A stretch of 64,000 nt of DNA from positions 124,001-188,000 of the forward strand of contig NZ_JAEEGA010000008.1 in NCBI RefSeq assembly GCF_017829975.1, read 5' to 3'. A program made the position numbers and the translations under genes. This DNA is from Vagococcus allomyrinae. Its GTDB lineage: Bacteria; Bacillota; Bacilli; Lactobacillales; Vagococcaceae. Below are positions 1 to 8,755 of the stretch, piece after piece. The notes beneath the pieces are model-generated. The model was not told the origin of the DNA, made no database searches, and worked only from the letters and a program-made list of their open reading frames with translations. Each line of letters begins with the position of its first letter. Position 1 is the first letter of the stretch.

Positions 1-1263
1 GACTGGGGCTTTAACAATCCAAGCAGCTAACGCCGCATGATGTTGGACACTCATGTCTTCTTTTCCGCCAAACCCACCACCTACTAATTTGCCTTGGACA
101 TGAATCTGATCTTTTTCTACCCCTAACATCCGGGCGACTTCCCGTTGTTCGTCATAAATACTTTGACCAGCCGTATAAAGTAATAAACCGTCCTCACCTT
201 CAGGCATAGCAATGGCGCATTCCGGTTCCATAAACGCGTGCTCATTGATCGGTACTGAATAATGTTCTGTTACCACAAAGGCCGAATCAGCTAACATTTT
301 ATCAGCTTCGCCTCTAACTAAATGCTCACTGGCTAAGATGTTACCTTTTTCATGAATTTTAGGAGCATCGTCAGCTAGAGCTGCTTCAATGGTTGTGATG
401 GCTGCTAGCTCTTCATAGCTCACTTTTACTAAGTCCTTAATTTCAGTTAGGGAGTCTTTATTCTTAGAAACAACCAACGCGACCGAATCACCGACATAAC
501 GCGTGATATCATTCACATGAATCAAGACATCCCAATCAGAAATAAATTCCAAGTGACCAATCTTATTATTGCCTGGTACCTGGTCAGCAGTGATGACCGC
601 TAAGCAATCTTCATGTGCCAAGGCCGCTGTTTTATCAACCGCTAACAGTTTCGCTCGTGGATATGGGCTACGAACAGCTGAAGCATGAACCATTCCTTCC
701 ACTACAATATCGTCAACATAAAGACCTGTTCCCAATGTTTTTTCAATAGCATCCACACGGTGAAAATCCACACCTAATTTGGCTGAGGATAGTTGTTGAG
801 GAATGACTGCCTCTTCCCTAAACAACTGCGCTGCTAACCTAATAGCGTCAATTATCTTGACATAACCGGTACAGCGACAAATATTGCCACGTATTGCTTT
901 TCTAATCTCAGCATCACTTGGATCAGGCTTTTTATTGATTAACCCTTGAGCAGCTAGGACCATCCCAGGAATACAAAAGCCACATTGAACTGCACCAGTC
1001 TCTGCAAAAGCATAAGCATAGACGTCTTGTTGTCGCTGATTTAGACCTTCAATCGTTAAAACCTCTTTGCCATCGACTTTTTGTAGATTAAAAATACAGG
1101 CGTTGGAAACCCTTCCATTCACAAGCACTGAACACGCCCCACAAGAACCTGAAGCACAACCATCTTTTGTGCCAACCAAACCTAAATCTTCTCGTAAAAA
1201 ATCCATCAATGACTTATTTTCTTCCGACGTTTCTACTTTTCCGTTTACGGTAATTGAATACAT
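1..1263 (-). CDS. xdh: Selenium-dependent xanthine dehydrogenase-like molybdenum hydroxylase, N-terminal part
   Basis: Oxidises purines such as xanthine/hypoxanthine at a molybdopterin centre in the cytoplasm. 421 codons are visible, open to the window edge, so the gene is cut by the left boundary. Residues 1-80 form a plant-type [2Fe-2S] ferredoxin domain with CASGSCGAC. Residues about 85-155 form the second [2Fe-2S] domain, with QCGFCIPGM and RGNICRCTGY. The aldehyde-oxidase hammerhead and start of the Mo-binding domain follow (GGGFGGKED near residue 400). The iron-sulfur and Mo parts are fused with no FAD domain between them, as in XdhD-like selenium-dependent hydroxylases. Start ATG at 1263 has AGGAG 8 nt upstream. 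The neighbouring urate genes support the role. The exact substrate is inferred. Confidence 0.9.
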   Translation of the reverse strand, partial: MYSITVNGKVETSEENKSLMDFLREDLGLVGTKDGCASGSCGACSVLVNGRVSNACIFNLQKVDGKEVLTIEGLNQRQQDVYAYAFAETGAVQCGFCIPGMVLAAQGLINKKPDPSDAEIRKAIRGNICRCTGYVKIIDAIRLAAQLFREEAVIPQQLSSAKLGVDFHRVDAIEKTLGTGLYVDDIVVEGMVHASAVRSPYPRAKLLAVDKTAALAHEDCLAVITADQVPGNNKIGHLEFISDWDVLIHVNDITRYVGDSVALVVSKNKDSLTEIKDLVKVSYEELAAITTIEAALADDAPKIHEKGNILASEHLVRGEADKMLADSAFVVTEHYSVPINEHAFMEPECAIAMPEGEDGLLLYTAGQSIYDEQREVARMLGVEKDQIHVQGKLVGGGFGGKEDMSVQHHAALAAWIVKAPV

Positions 1264-1305
1264 TTCACACGCTCCTATCTGTTTTTACCGATATTTACTT
1301 CTTTC

Positions 1306-1334
1306 ATTATAACACAAAATACTTGATTCTTTAA
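1306..1334 (-). promoter_or_regulatory. Promoter of the xdh gene
   Basis: On the minus strand an extended -10 (TGT then TATAAT, 1306-1311) lies 17 nt from a weak -35 TTAAAG (1329-1334). It sits between the terminator of the upstream ABC operon and the xdh start, so xdh probably has its own transcript. Confidence 0.55.
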
Positions 1335-1410
1335 AATTTTTTTTAGTTATCATGATTATTTTTAAGGTTTTTAACTTACCATAAACGGATGACTCATTTT
1401 TCAATTAAAA

Positions 1411-1455
1411 CTCAGAAAGCGCTAAGAGCAAATGATCTCCCTAGCACTTTCCGAG
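1411..1455 (-). terminator. Terminator of the ABC importer operon
   Basis: Arms 1411-1424 and 1442-1455 pair (GAAAG.GCTA with TAGC.CTTTC) with two mismatches. On the minus strand the stem is followed by TTTTAATT. It lies just after the stop of the substrate-binding lipoprotein gene. Confidence 0.75.
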
Positions 1456-1494
1456 ACTGACCTGATGGCTTAGTTCCTTTGATTATATCCTCGC

Positions 1495-2598
1495 TTAGGA
1501 AGCATTGGTTAAAATTTCTTTGACTTGTTCAGGTGTTACCTTTACATGATAAAACAATTGATAAAATTCACTGGTCACCTGATTCAAATCTAATTGATAC
1601 TCTTCGGGATAAACCAAATTCCCCAACCATTGAATCCCCATTAGGCGATTGACTGATGGAGGAAATCCCATAAAATTATAGGGAGCTGTTGGTATTTTGT
1701 ATACCCGCTTTTCCTTCACAGCTGTTAAGGTTGCCCAAGTGGGATCCTTAAGAATTAAGTTATACACATCAGGACTTTCCGTGATAATATAATCCGGTTG
1801 CCACTGCATGATTTGTTCCATACTGACTGTCGTACCTGAACCTGATGAGGCAACATCAACTCCAGTGGCAGCATTTTTGGCTCCAATGGTCTCAATCACC
1901 TGAGCATGAAATGAGCCTTCTGCATTCGTATCTAAACCAACTGTTCCTGAGGCCAGATAAACACTTTTTCGTTGTTCTTCCAAAATCTCCTGTTTAACGG
2001 TCAATGCCTGATCAATCACTTTTTGGCTATAAATAGCTAATGGCTCTGTTGCCGTTGTGTCGCCAATCAACTCCCCAAGTTGCTCATAGGTACTACTCAT
2101 GTTTTCTAGATTAGCTTCAATAAAAATAACGGGAATATTCAACTGTGCTTGCAGATTATCCATGTCCTCTTTCACTGTTTTTTTCGATTCACCAATATCA
2201 ATGATAACATCAGGTGCTGCGGCACTCAAAGCTTCCATATTTAAACTAGAATTTTTGCCATAAAACTGACCAAACTCAGGTAAGTCCCAATACTGGGAAT
2301 CAACGTAAACCTTCGCCTCTTCTGAAAAGGGACTGGCCAAACCAACCAATAATTCTGGAAAACTCGTATACAATACTATTTGACTTAATGTGCCTGAAGG
2401 GGCTATTTTTTTTATCGTCGCAGGAATTGTCACGTCGCGTCCGGCCGAATCAACAAACTGACGAGTCTCGACACTTTGGCTCAACTGACTTGAGTTAGCC
2501 GTCGCCTGATCCGTTGCTTCCTGCTTGCCACAACCTGTCATAACGCCAACGAGAGCCAATAAAATAACAAGCCCTTTCATTCTGTTAACTTGTTTCAT
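1495..2598 (-). CDS. ABC transporter substrate-binding lipoprotein (FecB/BtuF-like)
   Basis: Extracellular receptor of the metal/oxyanion importer encoded with it. It has an N-terminal signal peptide with lipobox ending GVMTGC (Cys23), then a periplasmic-binding type II fold typical of the siderophore/cobalamin/molybdate class (opening GRDVTIPATIKKI; APDVIIDIG near residue 130). 367 aa is normal for the family. It overlaps the upstream DUF364 gene by 14 nt, so the two are translationally coupled. The ligand cannot be read from sequence. Molybdate or tungstate is inferred because the same gene run starts with a ModE-type regulator and an XdhC-type protein; iron-siderophore or cobalamin are alternatives. 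Confidence 0.85.
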   Translation of the reverse strand: MKQVNRMKGLVILLALVGVMTGCGKQEATDQATANSSQLSQSVETRQFVDSAGRDVTIPATIKKIAPSGTLSQIVLYTSFPELLVGLASPFSEEAKVYVDSQYWDLPEFGQFYGKNSSLNMEALSAAAPDVIIDIGESKKTVKEDMDNLQAQLNIPVIFIEANLENMSSTYEQLGELIGDTTATEPLAIYSQKVIDQALTVKQEILEEQRKSVYLASGTVGLDTNAEGSFHAQVIETIGAKNAATGVDVASSGSGTTVSMEQIMQWQPDYIITESPDVYNLILKDPTWATLTAVKEKRVYKIPTAPYNFMGFPPSVNRLMGIQWLGNLVYPEEYQLDLNQVTSEFYQLFYHVKVTPEQVKEILTNAS

Positions 2599-3331
2599 TT
2601 TTCCATTCCTTCTTTCGCAGTATAATGGGGATTCCTTTTTTACTAAGTGATAATTGACTTTTATCTAGTGGTTCAATTTCTTTTAATAAATCCAGTTCGT
2701 ATAAACTCGCGGCAATTTGATCGACACCATGGTCAAAAAGAAGCGGACTCATTGGGCAAGAGGGGCCAACCAAAATCCTTTGACTATTGGTACTCAGTTC
2801 TAATAAACGCGGTAAAGTCTTATTAACCAAAGTAGACCCCGTAATAAACACCACGTCCATTTCTGGCAATAAAAACTCACTGGCAACAGCTGGATAATCA
2901 CCAGCTAAAGGATTTAGTTCAAAGACATGCAAGTCATGAGGTAAATCAGGGTAACGCTTTAAACAGTGAAAGTGACCAATCGTGGCAATTTTCAACTTAG
3001 TAGGCAGCTTATACAATTGCTGAAAGACATCCTTGTCACCGGTTACTTGAAACTGATCCGCTCTTTGAAACTGATTAAAAAAACTATTAATGGCAGCCAT
3101 CCCAACAGCAGCCAGTTGGAAATTCCATGATTTAACCAATTGAGCGACTTCTGCTAAAGGTTGACCAACAAATGTTTGTAAATCAGGCGTCACTTCATTG
3201 CTGGGATAATGCATGGCCACTCCTAAAGTCTGACCATTGGAAATCAAGATCCGGTGACGCGTTTTAACAATCACCTCTACTCGGATATCATCTGGAATTT
3301 CTGCAATTAATTGATCGTATAACTGCCACAT
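2585..3331 (-). CDS. DUF364 putative heavy-metal chelation protein
   Basis: 248-aa cytoplasmic protein of the DUF364 family. Members have a Rossmann-like C-terminal half and are thought to bind metals, but no reaction is established. Visible features are the C-terminal run MDVVFITGSTLVNKTLPRLL and the segment RILVGPSCPMSPLLFDHGVD, both typical of the family. The start codon overlaps the stop of the ABC ATPase (TAATG) and its end overlaps the lipoprotein gene, so it is made with the importer. I infer a role in handling the imported metal, probably molybdenum for the hydroxylase. That role is a guess from context. Confidence 0.75.
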   Translation of the reverse strand: MWQLYDQLIAEIPDDIRVEVIVKTRHRILISNGQTLGVAMHYPSNEVTPDLQTFVGQPLAEVAQLVKSWNFQLAAVGMAAINSFFNQFQRADQFQVTGDKDVFQQLYKLPTKLKIATIGHFHCLKRYPDLPHDLHVFELNPLAGDYPAVASEFLLPEMDVVFITGSTLVNKTLPRLLELSTNSQRILVGPSCPMSPLLFDHGVDQIAASLYELDLLKEIEPLDKSQLSLSKKGIPIILRKKEWKNETS

Positions 3332-4110
3332 TAGCTAACCTCCTTATCTTGCTGACTAGGCAGACAAACTTTTCGTCGATCTGCCAAGGCGTGAACTTCA
3401 ATCGGAACTTGATACAACTCACTTAAATTTTTGCTAGTTAAGACCACTTCAGGATGGTCATTCGCCGTTAAGGTTCCCTCTTGTAAGAGCAAAACATGAT
3501 CGGCATACTGTAAGGCGTGATTGGGATCGTGTGTTGCTTGAATAATCAAGTATCCCTCAGCCACTAAACGACGAATCATCTTTAAAACCATTAACTGATT
3601 ACTATAATCCAAATTGGCACACGGTTCATCCATAATAAACACGCGGCTTTCTTGAGCAACTGATCGGGCGATAATGACTAGTTGCTGTTCCCCTCCACTG
3701 AGATCACAAAACAAACGCTGGCGGAGTCTGCCTATAGATAATAACTCCAAAGCCTGCTCGACAACTTGATAATCGGCTTTCCCCGGCTGTCGAACTGCCT
3801 GAAAGTTTGCCGTTCTTCCCATTAAAACCATCTCAAAAACAGTGAATTGATGTGTGCTTTTTTGTGTTTGCGGAATATATGAAATCATGGCGGCAATTTC
3901 TTTACGAGACATCTTGGAAACATCCCTTCCCTCTAAAAAAACACACCCTACCGACGGTTTTATTCCTAATAATAATTTAAACAAGGTACTTTTTCCAACA
4001 CCATTTTTTCCGAGTAAACAAACCGATTGGCTAGCTGCTAATTCAAATGAAATATCTCTTAAAATCGGTGTATCTCCATAAGAAAAATTAAGATGACTTA
4101 CTCGTAACAT
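3331..4110 (-). CDS. ABC importer ATP-binding protein (FecE/FepC type)
   Basis: ATPase of the FecCD-type importer, about 259 aa. Walker A is GKNGVGKST near residue 36, the Q-loop region is YIPQTQKS, the signature is LSGGEQQ, and Walker B is VFIMDEPCANLD, followed by the H-loop THDP. I chose ATG 4110 because GAAGGCG lies 8 nt upstream; the ATG at 4134 has no ribosome site and lies only 3 nt from the permease stop. It energises uptake through the permease upstream. Substrate is inferred as molybdate/tungstate or another metal complex. Confidence 0.88.
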   Translation of the reverse strand: MLRVSHLNFSYGDTPILRDISFELAASQSVCLLGKNGVGKSTLFKLLLGIKPSVGCVFLEGRDVSKMSRKEIAAMISYIPQTQKSTHQFTVFEMVLMGRTANFQAVRQPGKADYQVVEQALELLSIGRLRQRLFCDLSGGEQQLVIIARSVAQESRVFIMDEPCANLDYSNQLMVLKMIRRLVAEGYLIIQATHDPNHALQYADHVLLLQEGTLTANDHPEVVLTSKNLSELYQVPIEVHALADRRKVCLPSQQDKEVS

Positions 4111-4136
4111 GACAAACGCCTTCTTTCTAACCATAT

Positions 4137-5153
4137 TTACGGTCGATTATTTTTAGCTATTAGCAAAATGAAAATCGGTGCGCCAATAAATGATGTTAAT
4201 ATGCCAAGTGGTATTTCACTGGTGGTTAAAAGCCGAGCAACGTCATCTACGACAACTAAAAATGTGGCGCCAATCAAAGCCGTTCCTGGAATCCCCCACC
4301 GATGGTCACTACCTAAAATAAGACGTGAAAAATGGGGCACTACTAATCCTACCCAGCCAATTAGACCACTTACTGAAACAGCTGTTGCCGTAATTAAAGT
4401 AGCACAACTAATCAAAATCAGTCGTAAGACGTAAATGTTTACTCCTAAACTCTGAGCCACATCATCTCCCAAAGAAATCACATTCAGACGCCAACGCAAA
4501 AGAAAAATTGGCACCATTCCACCTAGAATCAAAGGTGCTGCAAAAGAGACATTTTCCATTTTAATTGCCGATAAACTCCCCATTAGCCAATATGTAATGG
4601 CGGGTAAGGTATTGGTTGGGTCACCTATTAATTTTAAATAAGAGACGGCAGAAGAAAAAAGGGAACCGATCATCATGCCTACTAATACAAAGTTGAGTAT
4701 TGAATGAGCCCTTAAGACACGACAAAGACTTAAAACCACCACTACTGCCAACAACCCAAAGATAAATGAGGAAGTAATAACCATTCGATAACTTGCAGAA
4801 AAAAACAAAGCCAGAGCCGCACCGAAAGCAGCTCCTTGAGATGCCCCTAAAATATCTTGAGAGACCATCGGATTTTGAAATAAGGCTTGATACGTTGCCC
4901 CGGCCACAGATATTCCCCCGCCGATCAACGCTGCCATCATAATTCGTGGCAGTCTGATGTTAAATAGAATCGTATCAATTTGATTGTCACTAGTAGCTTG
5001 TGGTGATTGGAAATGATTCATGACAGCCCTACAAAACTCAGTCACTCCGATCGGAAATCTCCCTAAAAAGAAGGACCCGCTAAAGACACATAAAAACAAG
5101 CAGAATAATCCAACTAACAGCCATCTTTTTTTATTGCTTGCCGCCACTGTCAT
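4137..5153 (-). CDS. ABC importer permease (FecCD/BtuC family)
   Basis: 338-aa integral membrane permease with about ten hydrophobic segments. The family signature is in GLIGWVGLVVPHFSRLILGSDHRW, with the cytoplasmic coupling helix near residue 280. IRLPRIMMAALIGGGISVAGATYQ near residue 68 is typical of FecCD proteins. Only one permease gene is present, so it should form a homodimer, as in BtuCD and the Haemophilus MolB system. Start 5153 has GGAGGG 7 nt upstream. It is followed directly by the ATPase, DUF364 and lipoprotein genes. Confidence 0.88.
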   Translation of the reverse strand: MTVAASNKKRWLLVGLFCLFLCVFSGSFFLGRFPIGVTEFCRAVMNHFQSPQATSDNQIDTILFNIRLPRIMMAALIGGGISVAGATYQALFQNPMVSQDILGASQGAAFGAALALFFSASYRMVITSSFIFGLLAVVVVLSLCRVLRAHSILNFVLVGMMIGSLFSSAVSYLKLIGDPTNTLPAITYWLMGSLSAIKMENVSFAAPLILGGMVPIFLLRWRLNVISLGDDVAQSLGVNIYVLRLILISCATLITATAVSVSGLIGWVGLVVPHFSRLILGSDHRWGIPGTALIGATFLVVVDDVARLLTTSEIPLGILTSFIGAPIFILLIAKNNRP

Positions 5154-5174
5154 CTCGCCACCCTCCTTTTAGAG

Positions 5175-6176
5175 CTAGTCATCCTGAGCTCTTTCCATGA
5201 TTAATTGCCCGGCAATACTTATGGCTAATTCAGCAGGGGTTTCAGCTTTAATAGCTAAACCAATAGGCATCGTAATTCGTTGGATTTGGTCTTTTGAAAA
5301 ACCGGCAGCCTGTAATTTCTCAATTTGAACCGCAATCTTACGTCGACTTCCCATCACACCAATGTAGCGAGCAGGGCTCTGCAATAATTGTTCCTGCAAG
5401 ATATAATCAAAAAGGTGCCCTCTGGTCATGACCAATGCATAGTCATCTGCCCCAATCGTCAAACTGCTGGTTATATCCGTCAAATCAGCGGTGATTAACT
5501 CACTGGCACTTGGAAATAAATCAACGGTTAAAAACTCTTGTCGATCTTCAACCACAACACAATGGAAATCAAGCGTTCCCAACACGGGAACAAGTGCTTG
5601 TGATACGTGCCCTCCCCCAAAAACAAAGACTTTGCCTTTATTAACTAATGGTTCAATAAAATAGTTTTGTCCGCTTATCTCAATTTGTTTCTGTCCTTTT
5701 CGGATTAACTCTTGGGGAATCTCTCCATACTCATCTCCCAGCCAGCCCTTTTCACTATAAACACTCAACCCGACAGTCCTGTTAAGTTCGGCTACTAACC
5801 AAGCAGGTTCCTTTTTGGTAATCAATGACAAGACCTCATGACAAAGGTTTAACATCAGATGATTGGCCGGCACATACTGAAATAGCACATGGGCGTTGCC
5901 ACCACAAATCATTCCTAAATCAGCAACATCATTAGGAGCTAGAATAAAGTGCTCCAACTGCCCTTGCTGACCAGTCAACACCTGCTTAGCCAGTTGTTGA
6001 CACCGAAATTCAATGGCTCCTCCCCCAATCGTTCCCACATTTTCTCCCGACTGAGTGACTAGCATGCGCGCTCCCGCCCCTCGTGGCGTCGAACCAGAAC
6101 TAGCAACAACGGTTACTAGTACTGCGGCTTCCCCTTTATCCAAGGTCCCCCTTAACTTCTCAAATAGTTCCCTCAT
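5175..6176 (-). CDS. xdhC: XdhC/CoxI-family molybdenum hydroxylase maturation protein
   Basis: 333-aa XdhC-type protein. The N-terminal XdhC/CoxI domain has TVVASSGSTPRGAGARMLV. The C-terminal Rossmann domain has VFGGGHVSQALVPVLG near residue 187 and ARYIGVMGSRRKI near residue 275. In characterised bacteria XdhC binds sulfurated molybdenum cofactor and inserts it into xanthine dehydrogenase. In selenium-dependent systems relatives are linked to maturation of the Se-Mo centre. It overlaps the ModE-like gene by 17 nt. Role in maturing the downstream xdh product is inferred from family and context. Confidence 0.85.
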   Translation of the reverse strand: MRELFEKLRGTLDKGEAAVLVTVVASSGSTPRGAGARMLVTQSGENVGTIGGGAIEFRCQQLAKQVLTGQQGQLEHFILAPNDVADLGMICGGNAHVLFQYVPANHLMLNLCHEVLSLITKKEPAWLVAELNRTVGLSVYSEKGWLGDEYGEIPQELIRKGQKQIEISGQNYFIEPLVNKGKVFVFGGGHVSQALVPVLGTLDFHCVVVEDRQEFLTVDLFPSASELITADLTDITSSLTIGADDYALVMTRGHLFDYILQEQLLQSPARYIGVMGSRRKIAVQIEKLQAAGFSKDQIQRITMPIGLAIKAETPAELAISIAGQLIMERAQDD

Positions 6177-6540
6177 CGTTTCCCGACCCTCCTTCTATGA
6201 AAACGTCAAAAATATCGTTAAAGTGTTTATCCGCTTCCTTGTACATAATCTTTTGAAATCTTAAAAACTTTTCCATAAACTGCTTGCCCGCTGGGGTCAC
6301 AATTGTGCCTCCCCCATTGCTGCCTCCTACATTTTTCTCAACTAAATTAAATCCCAACTCTTTCTCAGCTTGATTTAAAATTCGCCATGCTTTATTGTAT
6401 GACATCCCCATTTGTTTGGCCGCTCTATTGATTGACTCCGTTTCAACAATTCCTGCTAATAAGTGGTACACCCCTGGTCCAAAAAAAATCTTTTCACGTT
6501 TCAATTTTAAATTTAAGGAATATCTCAACCCATTACTCAC
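6160..6540 (-). CDS. ModE-type winged-helix transcriptional regulator without Mop domain
   Basis: 126-aa DNA-binding protein matching the N-terminal domain of ModE: GPGVYHLLAGIVETESINRAAK (residues 22-43), MSYNKAWRILNQAEKELGF and GGGTIVTPAGKQF. The molybdate-binding Mop/TOBE domains of E. coli ModE are absent, so it may sense molybdate weakly, need a partner, or respond otherwise. The start is GTG at 6540, with AAAGGAG 10 nt upstream. A 9-bp-arm inverted repeat resembling a ModE box lies 22 nt before the start, suggesting autoregulation of the molybdenum importer operon. Confidence 0.85.
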   Translation of the reverse strand: MSNGLRYSLNLKLKREKIFFGPGVYHLLAGIVETESINRAAKQMGMSYNKAWRILNQAEKELGFNLVEKNVGGSNGGGTIVTPAGKQFMEKFLRFQKIMYKEADKHFNDIFDVFIEGGSGNDEGTI

Positions 6541-6561
6541 TTAATTCCACTCCTTTCGCAA

Positions 6562-6583
6562 CGTTATCTTACAAAAGATAACG
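6562..6583. promoter_or_regulatory. ModE-like operator palindrome
   Basis: Perfect inverted repeat with arms CGTTATCTT (6562-6570) and AAGATAACG (6575-6583) around ACAA. The half-site CGTTAT..ATAACG resembles the E. coli ModE operator. It sits between the NTPase stop and the ModE-like gene, where repression of the modE-xdhC-ABC operon would be expected. Function is inferred. Confidence 0.6.
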
Positions 6584-6602
6584 CCTATAAAAAAAATAGT
6601 TG

Positions 6603-7175
6603 TCAGATACTGCCATTTAAGTAGTCAGAAACCTTGGCTGTTGTGCGATCTAAATGGTCGTCTACAGTTAAACAAGACCCATGGATAAGTCTTTCAATCT
6701 CACGCCGTTGAGCTGTCACCTTGACTCTTTGTCTCCTTGCTAATTGTTGATAGTTTTCAAACGATTTATACACACCTATTATTTTTTGGGAACTGTTTAA
6801 CAACTGAAGCAAAGGCCGATAAAAATCAGGGACTTGTAGCTCTAAGCCACCAATTTCATCCAACAAGATTACATCAAAAGACTGATTAACTGCTTGTTCC
6901 AACAAGTGTCGCCCAACATTTTCAAAAACCTTTAAGTCAGGAACCATTTGCCCGTTCACTCGTCTTAAAAAACAAGCTTCTTCAGTCCATTCATAACTCG
7001 ACGTCTTTAATAGTAACGATTCGGCAGAGCGTAACTGAAATCCCATGACTTGGTCATTCTCTGATAACAATCGTTGAACATAAAAACCTCCTACACGGTA
7101 ATCGGTCATTAAAAGTTGTTCTCTTATCAGTGTGGATTTACCAATCAGTTTTGGCCCTTCTAAAAAAAACTTCAT
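6603..7175 (-). CDS. THEP1-like nucleoside-triphosphatase
   Basis: P-loop NTPase of the NTPase_1/THEP1 family, 190 aa from the chosen start. Walker A is EGPKLIGKST near residue 5 and Walker B is VILLDEIGGLEL near residue 105. RREIERLIHG lies near the C-terminus. THEP1 hydrolyses NTPs in vitro and its cellular role is unknown. I chose ATG 7175 because the conserved domain begins there. An upstream in-frame ATG at 7286 has a good ribosome site (GGAAG, 8 nt away) and would add 37 residues unlike the family, so the true start is uncertain. It lies between the permease and modE-like genes, which suggests a role in the Mo/purine system. Confidence 0.75.
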   Translation of the reverse strand: MKFFLEGPKLIGKSTLIREQLLMTDYRVGGFYVQRLLSENDQVMGFQLRSAESLLLKTSSYEWTEEACFLRRVNGQMVPDLKVFENVGRHLLEQAVNQSFDVILLDEIGGLELQVPDFYRPLLQLLNSSQKIIGVYKSFENYQQLARRQRVKVTAQRREIERLIHGSCLTVDDHLDRTTAKVSDYLNGSI

Positions 7176-7323
7176 CACACCATCTGCTTTCCTATCTGTT
7201 TTTATGAAGGCAACCCACAGACCTGATACTTGGAATGTTCTATCAATTGTATGGACACAATTTTTGAGATCATGTGGGATTGCCATATGTTAAACTTCCA
7301 ACCTGTTTAGAAGCCAAACAACT

Positions 7324-8643
7324 TTATGATGTTTCTTTCTTTTTGTGGTAATTTAATATCAAATTCAATAGTACCGCTACAAGAGTTGTCAAAATGACTT
7401 CTGAATTGCCAAAAATAGTTGTCACCCAATCTGGAAAGCCACTTAAGCTACCTGTTGAAAGTGCTGTTCCCACGCCAAAAGCCAGAGACAACCCAACAAC
7501 ACCAGTGTTAGTCGGCGATAATTCTTGAGAACAAATCATGCGGATTCCCGTCATGGAAATCGTCGCGAAAACAGAAATCGTCGCCCCACCAATCACCGCA
7601 TAAGGAATCGTTGTTAAGACTGCCGCGATTTTCGGCACAAAGCCTGCTACTAATAACAAAACAGAAGCAAAAACCATGACATATTTATTGATAACTTTTG
7701 TCACAGACACCAATCCCACATTTTGACCAAAAGTGGCTACTGGCACTGAGCCGAAGAAACTGCCTAAAAAGTTCGTAGTACCACTCCCGATAATCCCGCC
7801 AGACAACTCTTTGTCCGTCGGTTCACGGTCCATCGCCCCAACCGTTGTCGCCGTAAATTGGCCAATCGCTTGAACCGAATCGACGATAAACATCACGACT
7901 AATGTCAAAATTGGCACCACTTTAAATTCCATGCCAAAGTGTAAGGGGGTAATCATTTGAAAAATTGAGGCATCTTTAATCGGTTGAAAATCAACCATCT
8001 TCAAAATTAATGATAAAATGTAACCCACTACCATACCATTCAAAATTGAAGATAGTTTCAAAAAACCTTTTGAAAAGTAGTTAAAGAAAAAGACGCAGCC
8101 AAAGGTAATTAAGGCCACTACCCAATTTTGAACCGAACCAAAGTCGTCATTGCCTACTCCACCAGCCATATACTTGATCGCTACTGGAAAAAGGGACAAT
8201 CCAATACTTAAAATAACTGTTCCCGTCACCAATGGCGGAAATAAAACGCGAATTTTTTTAATTAGTAAGCCAACTACGATCACCACGACACTGCCGACAA
8301 GCTGTGCCCCAAAAATAGCGGCAATTCCAAAGTCCGCGCCAATTGCCATCAAGATCGGCACATAAGCGAAACTAGCCCCCATCATCACTGGCAAGCGTGA
8401 CCCAATTTTCCCAAATAACTGAAACAATTGAATCAATGTCGCGATTGCTGAAAAAATTAACGATGTTTGTATCATTAAGGTTGTATCACTGGGACTTAAA
8501 TTACACACCTTGGCAATCATAATTCCCGGTGTAACAATCCCGACTACTGCTGCCACAACATGTTGCAACCCCATTGGCACAATCTGTGAAAGCTGAGGTT
8601 TGGCGTCATATTGAAACAATGCATCTTCTTTTTTTTCGCTCAT
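7324..8643 (-). CDS. Xanthine/uric acid permease (NCS2 family)
   Basis: 439-aa membrane symporter of the NAT/NCS2 family with about 12-14 hydrophobic segments. The NAT signature region reads FGQNVGLVSVTKV near residue 303. GQFTATTVGAMDREPT near residue 255 and MMGASFAYVPI near residue 88 are typical of the xanthine/urate branch. It imports purine bases with protons or sodium across the cell membrane. Placement between ridA and the Mo genes fits supply of urate or xanthine to the degradation pathway. Substrate preference between xanthine and urate cannot be read from sequence. RBS AAGGAG precedes ATG 8643. Confidence 0.9.
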   Translation of the reverse strand: MSEKKEDALFQYDAKPQLSQIVPMGLQHVVAAVVGIVTPGIMIAKVCNLSPSDTTLMIQTSLIFSAIATLIQLFQLFGKIGSRLPVMMGASFAYVPILMAIGADFGIAAIFGAQLVGSVVVIVVGLLIKKIRVLFPPLVTGTVILSIGLSLFPVAIKYMAGGVGNDDFGSVQNWVVALITFGCVFFFNYFSKGFLKLSSILNGMVVGYILSLILKMVDFQPIKDASIFQMITPLHFGMEFKVVPILTLVVMFIVDSVQAIGQFTATTVGAMDREPTDKELSGGIIGSGTTNFLGSFFGSVPVATFGQNVGLVSVTKVINKYVMVFASVLLLVAGFVPKIAAVLTTIPYAVIGGATISVFATISMTGIRMICSQELSPTNTGVVGLSLAFGVGTALSTGSLSGFPDWVTTIFGNSEVILTTLVAVLLNLILNYHKKKETS

Positions 8644-8755
8644 CTTTTGTTTACTCCTTATCCAAATTTAAACCAGTTGTTCATTTTGACTTGATCGAAT
8701 CATAAACTATGACGCGATCTCGTTGTAAACCGGCATCAGATAATGTCGTATCCGC

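Noticed and set aside
1411-1455. Catabolite-control (cre) site near GAAAGCGCTAAG
   Set aside because: The match is partial and fully explained by the terminator stem.
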